A DNA stretch of 64,000 bases from Phenylobacterium sp. (GCA_018001015.1 JAGNIV010000007.1:82082-146081); one strand, 5' to 3'. Shown: positions 44,868-53,512, counted from the first letter of the stretch. The notes: generated from the letters alone by a model not told the origin. Translations and numbers: made by a program.

Positions 44868-46244
44868 ATGAAGACGATCCTCCTCGCCGCCACCGCGACG
44901 CTGGCCCTGGCCTCCGCCGCCCAAGCCCAGGACCCCCACGCCGGCCACGCCATGGGCGGCCAACATACGCCGACAGGTGACGGTCCGGGCGCCGCCGATC
45001 CCCATGCCGGCCACGACATGGGCGGCATGACAGCTCCCGCCGCCGCTGCGCCCGTCGATATCCACGAGCACGAGATGCTCGCCACCGGCGGCATGACCAG
45101 CGCGCTGGGCCCCTTCCCCATGAGCCGCGACGGCTCGGGCACCGCCTGGCAGCCGGACGCCAGCCCGCACATGGGCGGCATGGCTCACCACGGCGAATGG
45201 ATGACCATGAGCCACGCCCTGCTCAACGTCGTCTATTCCGACCAGGGCGGGCCGCGCGGCGACGACAAGGCCTTCCTGGCCGGCATGGTGATGGGCATGG
45301 CCCAGCGGCCCCTGGGCGCCGGCACACTTGGGTTGCGCGCCATGCTCAGCCCCGACCCCTTCATGGGCGCCAAGGGCTATCCCCTGCTGCTGGCGGCCGG
45401 CGAGAGCGCCGACGGCAAGACCCCCCTGATCGACCGCCAGCATCCGCACGACCTGTTCATGGAACTGTCGGCCAGCTACAGCCTGCCGGTGGGCGAGCGC
45501 GGCAGCCTCTTGCTCTATGGCGGCCTGCCGGGCGAGCCGGCCTATGGCCCGGCCAGCTTCATGCACCGGCTGTCGGCCCTCGACAGCCCCGAGGCGCCGA
45601 TCACCCACCACTGGCTCGATAGCACCCACATCACCTTCGGGGTGCTGACCGCGGGCTATGTCCAGGGCGACTGGAAGATCGAGGCCTCCCGCTTCCGCGG
45701 CCGCGAGCCCGACGAGAAACGCTACGACATCGAGACCGGCGCGCTCGACTCCACCGCCGCGCGGGTCTCCTGGAACCCCACCCGGAACTGGTCGCTGCAG
45801 GCCAGCTGGGCCGACATCAAGAGCCCCGAGGCCCTGGAGCCGCACCACGACGAGATCCGGTTCTCGGCCAGCGGCGCCTATGTGCGGCGCCTGGACAGCG
45901 GCGGCCTGATCGCCGCGACCCTGGCGGTGTCGCAGAAGAACCGCCAGCCCGGCCCCATCCTCTGGGGCTACCTGGCCGAGGCCGCCTGGGCGCCCAACGA
46001 CGCCTGGACCCTGTTCACCCGCGCCGAACAGATCGACGCCGACGAACTGGCCGGCGGCCATGGCTCGCCGCCGGTGACGGTGGGCAAGCTCTCAGTGGGG
46101 GTGGTGCGCGACTGGCAGGTCCGGCCAGGGGTGAAGCTGGGGCTCGGGGGGCTGGTGTCGGCCTTCGACATTCCGGGGGCGCTGGGGACGAGCTACGGCG
46201 AGCCGTCGGCCGGGATGGTGTTCGTGCGGTTGAAGGTGGGGTGA
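44868..46244 (+). CDS. His/Met-rich exported protein of the copper cluster
   Basis: 458 residues. A signal peptide ends at A-Q-A-Q near 21. The mature N terminus (22-125) is rich in His and Met: H-A-G-H-A-M-G-G, H-A-G-H-D-M-G-G-M, H-M-G-G-M-A-H-H-G-E-W-M, as in copper-binding periplasmic proteins. The remainder has alternating hydrophobic strands and ends in a terminal V-F-V-R-L-K-V-G, suggesting an outer-membrane beta-barrel. The family is not named, but proteins of this layout accompany cop genes. It follows csoR, so probably copper-induced. Confidence 0.75.
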   Translation: MKTILLAATATLALASAAQAQDPHAGHAMGGQHTPTGDGPGAADPHAGHDMGGMTAPAAAAPVDIHEHEMLATGGMTSALGPFPMSRDGSGTAWQPDASPHMGGMAHHGEWMTMSHALLNVVYSDQGGPRGDDKAFLAGMVMGMAQRPLGAGTLGLRAMLSPDPFMGAKGYPLLLAAGESADGKTPLIDRQHPHDLFMELSASYSLPVGERGSLLLYGGLPGEPAYGPASFMHRLSALDSPEAPITHHWLDSTHITFGVLTAGYVQGDWKIEASRFRGREPDEKRYDIETGALDSTAARVSWNPTRNWSLQASWADIKSPEALEPHHDEIRFSASGAYVRRLDSGGLIAATLAVSQKNRQPGPILWGYLAEAAWAPNDAWTLFTRAEQIDADELAGGHGSPPVTVGKLSVGVVRDWQVRPGVKLGLGGLVSAFDIPGALGTSYGEPSAGMVFVRLKVG

Positions 46245-46345
46245 GGAATAGAATGTGGGAGCACGCACGACTTAAGCGTGTCGCACCTGCCTCCCAGATG
46301 AGTCCTGCATGCCGGCCCTTAAAGTGTGCCTGGAAAGTAGGAACA

Positions 46346-46364
46346 CGACCGGATTAGCCGGTCG
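46346..46364. terminator. Hairpin between convergent genes
   Basis: CGACCGG-ATTAG-CCGGTCG, a perfect 7-bp stem in the 172-base gap between the His/Met-rich gene and the convergent acetolactate-decarboxylase-like gene. It has no T tract. Nothing else was recognised in this gap. Confidence 0.45.
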
Positions 46365-46416
46365 AACCCCTTGGCCCGGATAGGTCGTGTGTGTCCCCCC
46401 GTTCCGGCGCGAAGGC

Positions 46417-47160
46417 TCAAGGCTGCTGAAGCCATAGCTTCGCGCCATCTTGCAGATCGATTGTCTGCAGATGGCCCGCGGCGTCGGTCGCCGGGACGAC
46501 GATGTGAGCATGGAAGCGCCGGCCGCCGGGCATGGCGTGTCGCGCGCCGTCGATCGTGGTGTAGAGCCCGACGATGACGACCGGCGCCGCAAGCGTGGTG
46601 AGCCGCGCCGGAGTCGGGAGCGTATCCAGGCTCCAACTCGCCGCCTTGGCGCGCCCCTCGATGCGGAAGGCCAGCCGCGCCCCGGTTGGGCAGCCCGCCT
46701 TGGCGACGGCCTCGTCCAGGCGCTCGCCCAGTTCGTCGAGTGAGGTGATGGCCCGCAGCCTCGCCGGGCGCGACCAGGCGGCAGGCGAGATGACCTGCAC
46801 CATGAAGGCCCCTTCGCCATCGGCCGCGGCGTGACGGGTGCGAACACCCCCTGCCCCGTCCGGCCTGACCAGATAAAGCCGGCCGTCCGCTATGGTGATC
46901 TCATCGCTTCGCCCGCCAGCGGCGCCATAGCCGACGCTGCGGGCGCTCAGCGGAACCTGCGAGAACAGGACATTCGGCGAGACGTCGCCGCGCGCGCCCT
47001 TCTCCGGACTGCTCACGGCGGTCACGGGCGCATAGCACTCTGTGGTCGCCGCCGAGGCTGTGCTCGTCACGCCGAACGTCAGCCCCAGCGCGACGGCGAG
47101 GCTCGCGGCCTCTCCCAGGGGACGGAAGGGCCGGCGGGGCAAGTGGGCATTGATCGGCAT
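46417..47160 (-). CDS. Exported acetolactate-decarboxylase-like protein
   Basis: 247 residues from ATG 47160, with AGGAGAG just upstream. A signal peptide ends near A-S-A-A-T. The C-terminal half has L-A-F-R-I-E-G and later F-H-A-H-I-V...G-H-L, resembling the family's F-x-I-x-G and zinc-site H-x-H...H of alpha-acetolactate decarboxylase (BudA). BudA turns acetolactate into acetoin in the cytosol; an exported copy is unusual. It is divergent from arsR and shares its operator region. Function may differ from decarboxylation; the fold call is moderate. Confidence 0.6.
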   Translation of the reverse strand: MPINAHLPRRPFRPLGEAASLAVALGLTFGVTSTASAATTECYAPVTAVSSPEKGARGDVSPNVLFSQVPLSARSVGYGAAGGRSDEITIADGRLYLVRPDGAGGVRTRHAAADGEGAFMVQVISPAAWSRPARLRAITSLDELGERLDEAVAKAGCPTGARLAFRIEGRAKAASWSLDTLPTPARLTTLAAPVVIVGLYTTIDGARHAMPGGRRFHAHIVVPATDAAGHLQTIDLQDGAKLWLQQP

Positions 47161-47188
47161 CCATCTCTCCTGGGGCAAGGTCGCCTAG

Positions 47189-47208
47189 ATATGCGCTTGT
47201 GCGCATAT
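47189..47208. promoter_or_regulatory. Palindromic operator of the arsR promoter
   Basis: ATATGCGC-TTGT-GCGCATAT, a perfect 8-4-8 palindrome in the 70-base gap between the divergent acetolactate-decarboxylase-like gene and arsR. ArsR-family regulators bind such inverted repeats. Its right edge reaches 47208, which argues against an arsR start at 47207. Confidence 0.75.
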
Positions 47209-47230
47209 GCGCAAAGGCGTATTGCACGGT

Positions 47231-47530
47231 ATGCTTCAGACGGTCCAGTTCCTCAACGCCCTGGCCGAACCCACCCGGCTCGCCGCTGTCCGGCTGCTGT
47301 GGGACGGCGCCGAACATTGCCTTTGCGAACTGATGGCCGAACTTGGCGCCACGCAGTCGCGGATGTCCCGCCACATGGCGGCCCTCAAACAGGTCGGTCT
47401 GGTGGTGGATCGACGTGACGCCCAATGGGTCCGCTACCGCCGAAACCCCGACCTCTCGCCCGCCGCCGCCGCCATGGTCGACGCAGTTCTCCTGAGCATC
47501 CCTGAACTTGAAATGCAGAGGGCCGCATGA
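47231..47530 (+). CDS. arsR: ArsR-family metalloregulator
   Basis: 99 residues from ATG 47231. Winged helix with N-A-L-A-E-P-T-R-L, T-Q-S-R-M-S-R-H-M-A-A-L and R-D-A-Q-W-V-R-Y-R. C30-L-C32-E-L at the start of the recognition unit is the C-x-C arsenic(III) motif typical of ArsR. Its stop overlaps the permease start (ATGA). It should repress this operon and perhaps the divergent gene. Confidence 0.87.
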   Translation: MLQTVQFLNALAEPTRLAAVRLLWDGAEHCLCELMAELGATQSRMSRHMAALKQVGLVVDRRDAQWVRYRRNPDLSPAAAAMVDAVLLSIPELEMQRAA

Positions 47531-48591
47531 ACGCCGACACCACAATGATCCAGCGCAAGCCGCCGCTGGATCGGACCTCGATGGTCTGGCTGGGCGCGAC
47601 GGTCCTGGCGATCGGCGCCTGGTTCGCCATCTATGGCCAGCTCAAGCCCTTCTCGGAATGGGCGGTCTCGCACATGCCGCTGACGCCCGGCAGCCATGCC
47701 GCCGAGGCCATCACCTTCTTCATCTACGATACGCCCAAGGTGCTGATGCTGCTGACCCTGGTGGTGTTCGGCATGGGGGTGGTGCGCAGCTTCTTCTCGC
47801 CCGAGCGCACCCGCGCCGTGCTCGCCGGTCGGCGGGAGGGCGTCGGCAACGTCGCGGCGGCCTCGCTCGGGATCGTGACTCCCTTCTGCTCCTGCTCGGC
47901 CGTGCCGATCTTCGTGGGCTTCGTCTCCGCTGGCGTCCCTCTGGGCGTCACCTTTTCGTTCCTGATCGCCGCCCCGATGGTCAACGAGGTGGCCCTGGGC
48001 CTGCTGTTCGCCCTGGTGGGCTGGAAGGTCGCCCTGACCTATCTCGCCTTCGGGCTGAGTATCGCGATCGTCGCTGGTTGGGTGATCGGTCGCCTGCACC
48101 TCGAGGGCTGGCTGGAGCCCTGGGTTCGGGAGGTCCGCGCCGCCGACTCAGAGCTGTCGGATGAGCACCTGACGATCGTCGACCGGCTGAAGGCCGGGCT
48201 CGCGGCCATGGGCGAAATCGTCGGCAAGGTCTGGCTCTGGATCATCGCCGGCATCGCGGCCGGCGCCTTCATCCACGGCTATGTTCCGGCTGAGCTCCTG
48301 GCCCAGGTGATGGGCCGCGACGCCTGGTGGTCGGTGCCAGCCGCTGTGCTGCTCGGAATCCCGATGTACTCCAACGCCGCAGGCATCATCCCGGTGATCG
48401 AGGCCTTGCTGGGCAAGGGCGCCGCGCTCGGCACGGTGCTGGCCTTCATGATGTCGGTGATCGCCCTGTCGCTGCCCGAAATGATCATCCTGCGAAAGGT
48501 GCTCAGCGTGAAGCTGATCGCCGTCTTCGTCGGGGTCGTCGCCATTGGAATCCTCAGCGTCGGCTACCTGTTCAACCTGCTCTTCACCTAA
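47527..48591 (+). CDS. ArsP-type permease (organoarsenical exporter family)
   Basis: 354 residues with about eight membrane helices. The conserved T-P-F-C-S-C-S-A-V-P-I-F and A-A-P-M-V-N-E-V-A-L motifs define the ArsP/YraQ permease family (PF03773-type). In ArsP the cysteines bind trivalent organoarsenicals. Second gene of the arsR operon, overlapping arsR by four bases. The substrate could also be another thiophile. Confidence 0.85.
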   Translation: MNADTTMIQRKPPLDRTSMVWLGATVLAIGAWFAIYGQLKPFSEWAVSHMPLTPGSHAAEAITFFIYDTPKVLMLLTLVVFGMGVVRSFFSPERTRAVLAGRREGVGNVAAASLGIVTPFCSCSAVPIFVGFVSAGVPLGVTFSFLIAAPMVNEVALGLLFALVGWKVALTYLAFGLSIAIVAGWVIGRLHLEGWLEPWVREVRAADSELSDEHLTIVDRLKAGLAAMGEIVGKVWLWIIAGIAAGAFIHGYVPAELLAQVMGRDAWWSVPAAVLLGIPMYSNAAGIIPVIEALLGKGAALGTVLAFMMSVIALSLPEMIILRKVLSVKLIAVFVGVVAIGILSVGYLFNLLFT

Positions 48592-48604
48592 GAAAGCGCG
48601 CGCG

Positions 48605-48841
48605 ATGAAAAATGTGAAAGTCCTGGGTCCCGGCTGCAAGCGTTGCGAGGCGACGGAGGAGATGGTCCGCAAAGAGGCGGCAAAGCAGGGCGTCGAGGTC
48701 GCCATCGAGAAGGTCAGCGACTACGCCGCCATCGCCGGATACGGAATCCTCTCGACGCCTGGCATCGTCATCGACGGCAAGGTCGTCCATGCGGGCGGGC
48801 TGCCCAAACCGGATGATCTCGCCAAGTGGCTCTCGGCCTAG
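48605..48841 (+). CDS. Small thioredoxin-like redox protein
   Basis: 78 residues from ATG 48605. The active site is G-C-K-R-C near residue 10; cis-Pro is in L-S-T-P-G-I-V-I-D-G. This is the small thioredoxin family (MTH895/TM0996 type) that regularly follows ArsP-type permeases. It probably supplies thiol redox for the transport system. It sits 13 bases after the permease. Confidence 0.85.
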   Translation: MKNVKVLGPGCKRCEATEEMVRKEAAKQGVEVAIEKVSDYAAIAGYGILSTPGIVIDGKVVHAGGLPKPDDLAKWLSA

Positions 48842-48849
48842 GCGCGAAA

Positions 48850-49254
48850 ATGCTGACCTACCGCGTCAACGCCACCCGCCAGGACCAGCATGGGAGCCTG
48901 GCCACCTGCAAGAATGCCGAGGTGGTCCTCGATACCGACGTCAACGGCCGGCCCGACGCCTTCAACCCGGCGGAGCTGTTCCTGGCCTCGATCGCGGCCT
49001 GCATGATCAAGGGGATCGAGCGGGTCACGCCGATGCTGGACTTCCAGCTGCGCGGGGTCGAGGTGCGCCTGCACGGCGTGCGCCAGGACACCCCGCCGAA
49101 GATGATCTCGGTCGACTACGAACTGATCATCGACACCGATGAGGACGATCAGCGTCTCGAACTGCTGCATAAGAACGTGCGCAAGTACGGGACGATCTCC
49201 AACACCGTGGCCGCCGCCCTGCCGTTGACCGGCACGATCGGCCGCCTCGGCTGA
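48850..49254 (+). CDS. OsmC family protein
   Basis: 135 residues from ATG 48850. OsmC fold landmarks: G-R-P-D-A-F-N-P-A-E-L-F-L-A-S-I-A-A-C-M with the peroxidatic Cys, and K-Y-G-T-I-S-N-T-V. The second, resolving Cys of OsmC/Ohr is replaced by Gly. It may still act on peroxides with an external thiol such as the adjacent thioredoxin. Nine bases separate it from that gene, so it completes the arsR operon. Confidence 0.82.
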   Translation: MLTYRVNATRQDQHGSLATCKNAEVVLDTDVNGRPDAFNPAELFLASIAACMIKGIERVTPMLDFQLRGVEVRLHGVRQDTPPKMISVDYELIIDTDEDDQRLELLHKNVRKYGTISNTVAAALPLTGTIGRLG

Positions 49255-49404
49255 CCCTGGCTCTCGGGGCTGACGCGGGCTCTTGCCTGGACAGTTCACG
49301 CTCTTGGCTCGGGGCTTTGCGTCGCCGCGATGATGGCCGCCTCGGTCGGGGGGGTGTCGCAAAGTGGGGGCGCGCACTCGCGAACCTGTCCTCCCATCTC
49401 GCCC

Positions 49405-49680
49405 TCACCCTGCCGGCTCGAACTCCTTCGGCGCCGACACCTTGCGTTCCCGCGTCTGGGCCTTGGGCTTGGGCAGCAGGCGGAAGCGGGTCTGGCACCA
49501 GGCGAAGTCGACGCCGATGTCCAGCAGGGCGTCGGCGCGGCCGCAGGGGCAGGCGAATTCCATGACGGCGAAGACGCGGTAGCTCTCGCCGGCCACCAGG
49601 GGGACCGGCCGGCCGGTGGCGTGGTTGGGGGCGACGTTGACGCAGATGACCAGGTCGCCGGGACCGACGGCGTCGCTCAT
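49405..49680 (-). CDS. Small hypothetical cysteine-containing protein
   Basis: 91 residues from ATG 49680. Short beta-rich N terminus (G-D-L-V-I-C-V-N-V), then Y-R-V-F-A-V-M-E-F-A-C-P-C-G-R-A-D and F-A-W-C-Q-T-R-F-R-L-L-P. The four Cys in two groups suggest possible metal binding. The tail is basic and Pro-rich. No named family. The 49255-49404 gap before it holds nothing I recognise. Confidence 0.6.
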   Translation of the reverse strand: MSDAVGPGDLVICVNVAPNHATGRPVPLVAGESYRVFAVMEFACPCGRADALLDIGVDFAWCQTRFRLLPKPKAQTRERKVSAPKEFEPAG

Positions 49681-49777
49681 GACTTCGATGCTCCGTGCGG
49701 CGGGGATATTAGGCCCTGCCTCGCGACGGGCAAGGCCCCGGCGCTGGCCGCCAAGGTGGGGACCCGCGGGCGGCGTC

Positions 49778-51184
49778 CTACGGGTAACCGTCGGCGGGGA
49801 TGGTGTCTGCGCGGTTGAACGTGGGGAGCGGCGGCGCGGCTGGAAACACGCAGGTGAAAACCGCACCGGCGTCGGCGGTGTTATCGGCCTCCACCGCGCC
49901 CCCGTGGGCCTCAACGATGCTGCGCACGATGCCGAGGCCAAGGCCGGCGCCGCCGTCCTGGGCGCGGGACTGGCGCCAGAAGCGGTCGAAAATCTTCTCG
50001 CCCTCGGCGGGAAGGCCCGGCCCGAAGTCGCGGACAGAAAAGCGGGCGCCGGGTCCGACGCTCACCTCGATCGGACGTCCCCCTTGTGTGTGATGGATGG
50101 CGTTCTCGACGAGATTTCGCAGGGCGCGGCCCAGCGCATCGCGATGGCCAAGGGCCGGCGTCGAACCGAGGTCCGTCAACTGAATGTCGTGACCCGCGGC
50201 GAAGGCGTGCGGCGCGATCTGGGCCACGACCTCAGCGGCCATCGCCTGGAGATCGACGGGCTCGGCGCCGTCCAGACGCAGGACGTCGGCCTGCGCCAGG
50301 TCCAGCATCTGATTGACGAGGCGGATCATGGTCTGGATCTCCTCCCCCAGGCGCACCTTGGTGGCGCTGTCGGGCAAGGCGTCGGTTCGCAGACGGAGCA
50401 CCGACAGGGGGGTGCGCAGTTCGTGGGCCGCGTCGGCGGTGAAGGTCTTCAACAGCGCCATGGCCTTCTGTAGGCGGTCGAGGGCGCGGTTGACGGCGCT
50501 GACCAGGGCGGCGACCTCACGCGAGGTGGTGGGGGGGCTCAGGCGCGCGTCCATGCGCGCGGGGTCCAGGGCATCGACCTCGAGGGCGGCCCGCTCCAGG
50601 GGCGCCAGCATGCGCCGCACCACTTGGGCGTTGAACACCAGCAACAGGATCAGCAGCGGCGCCAACGGCAGGGCGACGTGGGCCAGAAGCTCCTGGCCAA
50701 TCACCGGCCAGTAGGCGCGCGTCCCCACCACGTGCGCGGAAACAAAGATCCAGTAGGGACCGTGCTGACCGGAAAACCGCCGCAGGCCGGTGACCAGGGT
50801 TCCAGATGGCGTGGCGTCTCGCTGGGTGAAGTCGAGGGCGCGCGCGCCGGGCCGGGGGAGCGGCGCCAGAGCCCCCACCCGCAGGGCCGGTTCGCGGTCC
50901 GCGGCGATCACCTCGAAGCCCCAGGACTCGACGCCTGGCGGGGGTTCCAGCCGCGCCGCGGCTGACGCAGCCCAGCCCAACCCGCTGGGATCGCCAAGCC
51001 GGTGATCGATGCGCTCGGCCTGCTGCTCGATGAAGTCCTCCGCCAGGGCCTGCTGGTCGAAGGCGTACATCGGCACCACGATGGCGACGTCGAGCAGGGC
51101 GAAGATCGCGGTCAGAATACCGAGCCGGACGGCGATCTGCCGAAAGAGGCTCGGCTGTCGAGACACCCCTCCAGCCTCAACCAT
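49778..51184 (-). CDS. Sensor histidine kinase (QseC/PmrB-like)
   Basis: 468 residues. Membrane helices near 18-38 and 178-198 flank a periplasmic domain. HAMP-like region, then HisKA with A-D-A-A-H-E-L-R-T-P-L-S-V and an HATPase domain (D-F-G-P-G-L-P; G-A-G-L-G-L-G-I-V). The start overlaps the response regulator stop by eight bases. It belongs to an operon with PepSY and cytochrome b561 genes, so it may sense redox, metal or peptide stress in the envelope. Confidence 0.87.
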   Translation of the reverse strand: MVEAGGVSRQPSLFRQIAVRLGILTAIFALLDVAIVVPMYAFDQQALAEDFIEQQAERIDHRLGDPSGLGWAASAAARLEPPPGVESWGFEVIAADREPALRVGALAPLPRPGARALDFTQRDATPSGTLVTGLRRFSGQHGPYWIFVSAHVVGTRAYWPVIGQELLAHVALPLAPLLILLLVFNAQVVRRMLAPLERAALEVDALDPARMDARLSPPTTSREVAALVSAVNRALDRLQKAMALLKTFTADAAHELRTPLSVLRLRTDALPDSATKVRLGEEIQTMIRLVNQMLDLAQADVLRLDGAEPVDLQAMAAEVVAQIAPHAFAAGHDIQLTDLGSTPALGHRDALGRALRNLVENAIHHTQGGRPIEVSVGPGARFSVRDFGPGLPAEGEKIFDRFWRQSRAQDGGAGLGLGIVRSIVEAHGGAVEADNTADAGAVFTCVFPAAPPLPTFNRADTIPADGYP

Positions 51185-51872
51185 GGGGCGCGGCGCGGGC
51201 GGGTTCGGCGATCAGGGCGTAACCCACGCCATGGGCGGTGCGCAGCATGAGATCCGCGCCGGCGGCGGAGAGCCGCTTGCGCAGCCGCGAGACGGCCACC
51301 TCCAGGGCGTTGGGCGTCACCTCGGCGTCCATGGCGTAGAGCTGATCCTCAAGGAGCGGCTTGGGCACGACCTGGCCGGCCCGGCGCAGGAGATGCTCCA
51401 GCAAGGCCAGCTCGCGCGGCGTGATTCCCACGGGGACGCCGCCGATCTCGAGGCTGCGACTGGCGGTGTCGAGGGCGACATTGCCGGCCCGCAACACGAC
51501 CCCCAGACAGGCGCCGGGGCGCCGCAGCAGGGCCCGGCATCGGGCCGCCAGCTCGGCGATGTCGAAGGGCTTGACGAGGTAGTCGTCGGCGCCGACGTCC
51601 AGTCCGGCGATCCTGTCGCCCAGGCCGCCCCGGGCGGTCAGGATCAGGATCGGGACGGCGTCGTGGTTGCGCCGCAACCGCTTGACCAGGTCCAGGCCGT
51701 CGCCGTCTGGCAGCCCCAGGTCGAGGAGCACGAGGTCGTAGGCCGCGAGGCTCCGCGCCTCGATCCCGCCTTCCAGGGTCTCGCGCCAGTCCACCACGAA
51801 TCCATCCTGGGTCAGGCCCTCGACGACCAGTCCGCCCAGACGTGCGTTGTCCTCAATCAGCAGCAGGCGCAT
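51177..51872 (-). CDS. OmpR-family response regulator
   Basis: 231 residues from ATG 51872, with AAGGGAG about ten bases upstream. Receiver with E-D-N, the phospho-acceptor in V-L-L-D-L-G-L-P and L-V-K-P-F; the winged helix ends V-S-R-L-R-K-R-L and T-A-H-G-V-G-Y-A-L. Overlaps the cytochrome b561 gene by about 20 bases. Partner of the kinase downstream. QseB/PmrA-like by sequence type. Confidence 0.9.
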   Translation of the reverse strand: MRLLLIEDNARLGGLVVEGLTQDGFVVDWRETLEGGIEARSLAAYDLVLLDLGLPDGDGLDLVKRLRRNHDAVPILILTARGGLGDRIAGLDVGADDYLVKPFDIAELAARCRALLRRPGACLGVVLRAGNVALDTASRSLEIGGVPVGITPRELALLEHLLRRAGQVVPKPLLEDQLYAMDAEVTPNALEVAVSRLRKRLSAAGADLMLRTAHGVGYALIAEPARAAPHG

Positions 51873-52464
51873 GGCTGACATCGCTCCCTTGCGGCGCCCG
51901 CTTGAAGCCGGTGACCATCGCGGCCACCAGGTTCTCGCGGTGACGCCAGCTTTCCACCAGTGCGGCCAGAACATGCGCCCCGGCCATGACCAGGATCACA
52001 TTGGCGGCGGCCTCGTGCAGGGTTTCAAGCCAGCGCTCGCCCCAGAAGGCGTCCAGACCCATCATCCAGCCCGTCACGCCGCAGACGCTCACCAGAGCCA
52101 TCAGCGCCAGCATCATGACCGCGCCGGCCGGATTGTGCCCAAGGTAGCGAGGCTCGCGACCACGGACCAAGGCCGCGAGATAGCCGAGCAGCCGCCCGGG
52201 ACCGGGGGCGAAGTCGGCGAACCGGGCATGGCGCGAGCCGACGAACCCCCAGACCAGGCGGATCGCCACGGCCGCCAGAACGACGTAGCCGACATAGCGG
52301 TGAACCGGTTTCACCTCCCGCAGGACCGTGAGATTGGCGATGCAGCCAAGGGCGACTGTCCAATGGAACAGACGGACCACGGGGTCCCACACCTTGACGC
52401 GGGGCGGGGGGAGCTGACGCGTCAAGGCGGCGGGCCCGGGATCTCCCGGGGAGGTGAAGGGCAT
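51853..52464 (-). CDS. Cytochrome b561-type membrane protein
   Basis: 203 residues, four membrane helices. V-W-D-P-V-V-R-L-F-H-W-T at the first helix, H-R-Y-V-G-Y-V, and H-E-A-A-A-N with G-A-H-V at the later helices give the haem-b ligands of bacterial cytochrome b561 / Ni-Fe hydrogenase-type b subunits. It probably passes electrons to a periplasmic partner. Lies between PepSY and regulator genes in one operon. Confidence 0.85.
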   Translation of the reverse strand: MPFTSPGDPGPAALTRQLPPPRVKVWDPVVRLFHWTVALGCIANLTVLREVKPVHRYVGYVVLAAVAIRLVWGFVGSRHARFADFAPGPGRLLGYLAALVRGREPRYLGHNPAGAVMMLALMALVSVCGVTGWMMGLDAFWGERWLETLHEAAANVILVMAGAHVLAALVESWRHRENLVAAMVTGFKRAPQGSDVSHAPAAD

Positions 52465-52470
52465 GGGCGC

Positions 52471-52749
52471 CTAGTCCTCGTTGTTCTGGACGACGGCGCC
52501 GGTGACGGGATTGAAATAGACTTCGGCCTTCTTGCCGGCCTTGTTCAGCGCGTAGATCTCGTAGCAACTGCCGCTGACCTGGAAGACCTTGATCTTGGAG
52601 TAGCCGAGCGCGGCGATCTTGGTCTTCATCTGGGCCTCGCTCAGCCACTTGGCCTTGGGCTCCTTGGTGCAGACCGGGCTAGCCGCCGCGGCGCCGGCGA
52701 TGGACAGGGCGGCGGCCGTGATCGCCGCGGACATCAAGAACTTGCGCAT
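52471..52749 (-). CDS. Exported PepSY-domain protein, second copy
   Basis: 92 residues from ATG 52749. Signal peptide to A-A-A-A-S near 24. The mature protein has two cysteines (V-C-T-K; G-S-C-Y-E) able to form a disulfide, and the PepSY unit K-A-E-V-Y-F-N-P-V-T-G-A-V-V. First gene of the operon with cytochrome b561, regulator and kinase. Possible input to that kinase, or a substrate for the b561 electron path. Confidence 0.85.
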   Translation of the reverse strand: MRKFLMSAAITAAALSIAGAAAASPVCTKEPKAKWLSEAQMKTKIAALGYSKIKVFQVSGSCYEIYALNKAGKKAEVYFNPVTGAVVQNNED

Positions 52750-52934
52750 GGGGTTACTCCTTCGAGGCGCCTGAAGCCGTTGCTCCATGACCCCGAGATT
52801 GGCCGGGCGACCTGACCGAAACCTGACGGGATCGCTTTTGGTGGCGCCTGTAGAGCCTGCCCCCGTCAGGTTTTCGTCAGGCCCCGGGGTCAGCTTGCCG
52901 ACAGCGCAATCAGCGCCAGATTCGGAGACTTCCC

Positions 52935-53402
52935 ATGACCCTCACCAACCTGCTGACGGGCGCCGCTCTCGTGTTCTCGATCTCGGCGGGATCAGCCTTC
53001 GCCGCCGATGCCCTGGCGCCCCAGACCCGCGAGAACCTGCAGGCCGCCATGCATGGCGAGGCTTTCGCCAACCTGAAGTACCATCGGTACGCCGAGGTGG
53101 CCCGCGAGGCGGGCGACGAAGAGCTGGCCAAGCTGTTCGAGGACTCCGCGAACGTCGAGGCCAATGAACACTTCGCCCGCGAGGCCGACGCCCTGAAGCT
53201 CGACGGGACCAGCGCCGCCAACCTGCTCGACGCCATGGCCGGCGAGAAATACGAGAACAAGACCATGTACATCACCTTCGCCGACCAGGCGGAGAAGGCC
53301 GGGGATGTGAAGACGGCCGCCCTGTTCCGCCAGATCGCGGCGGACGAAGGCGACCACTATGACCGCTACAAGGCGGCGCACGATCAGCTGGTCTCGAAGT
53401 AG
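52935..53402 (+). CDS. Exported rubrerythrin-like di-iron protein
   Basis: 155 residues. A signal peptide (M-T-L-T-N-L-L-T-G-A-A-L-V-F-S) ends near A-F-A-A at about 24. The mature part has the four-helix ferritin-like pattern: E-A-F-A-N-L-K-Y-H-R, E-A-N-E-H-F, E-K-Y-E-N and D-E-G-D-H-Y supply Glu/His iron ligands. There is no C-terminal rubredoxin domain. Rubrerythrins reduce peroxide, and a periplasmic one needs an electron donor; the cytochromes b561 on both sides are candidates. Confidence 0.85.
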   Translation: MTLTNLLTGAALVFSISAGSAFAADALAPQTRENLQAAMHGEAFANLKYHRYAEVAREAGDEELAKLFEDSANVEANEHFAREADALKLDGTSAANLLDAMAGEKYENKTMYITFADQAEKAGDVKTAALFRQIAADEGDHYDRYKAAHDQLVSK

Positions 53403-53403
53403 C

Positions 53404-53442
53404 CGACGGCTCCCCTGGCGCATGGGCGCCCGGGGAGCGTCG
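53404..53442 (+). terminator. Strong hairpin after the rubrerythrin gene
   Basis: CGACG-g-CTCCCC-t-GGCGC pairs with GCGCC-c-GGGGAG-CGTCG around a 4-base loop, starting at the rubrerythrin stop codon. It has no T tract. It probably stabilises or terminates that transcript. Confidence 0.65.
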
Positions 53443-53512
53443 CGACCGATGCGCATCCCAACCCAATGCGCCGCAAGCCCATCGCGGCGCCATAACACAG
53501 GCAGGATAGGCC

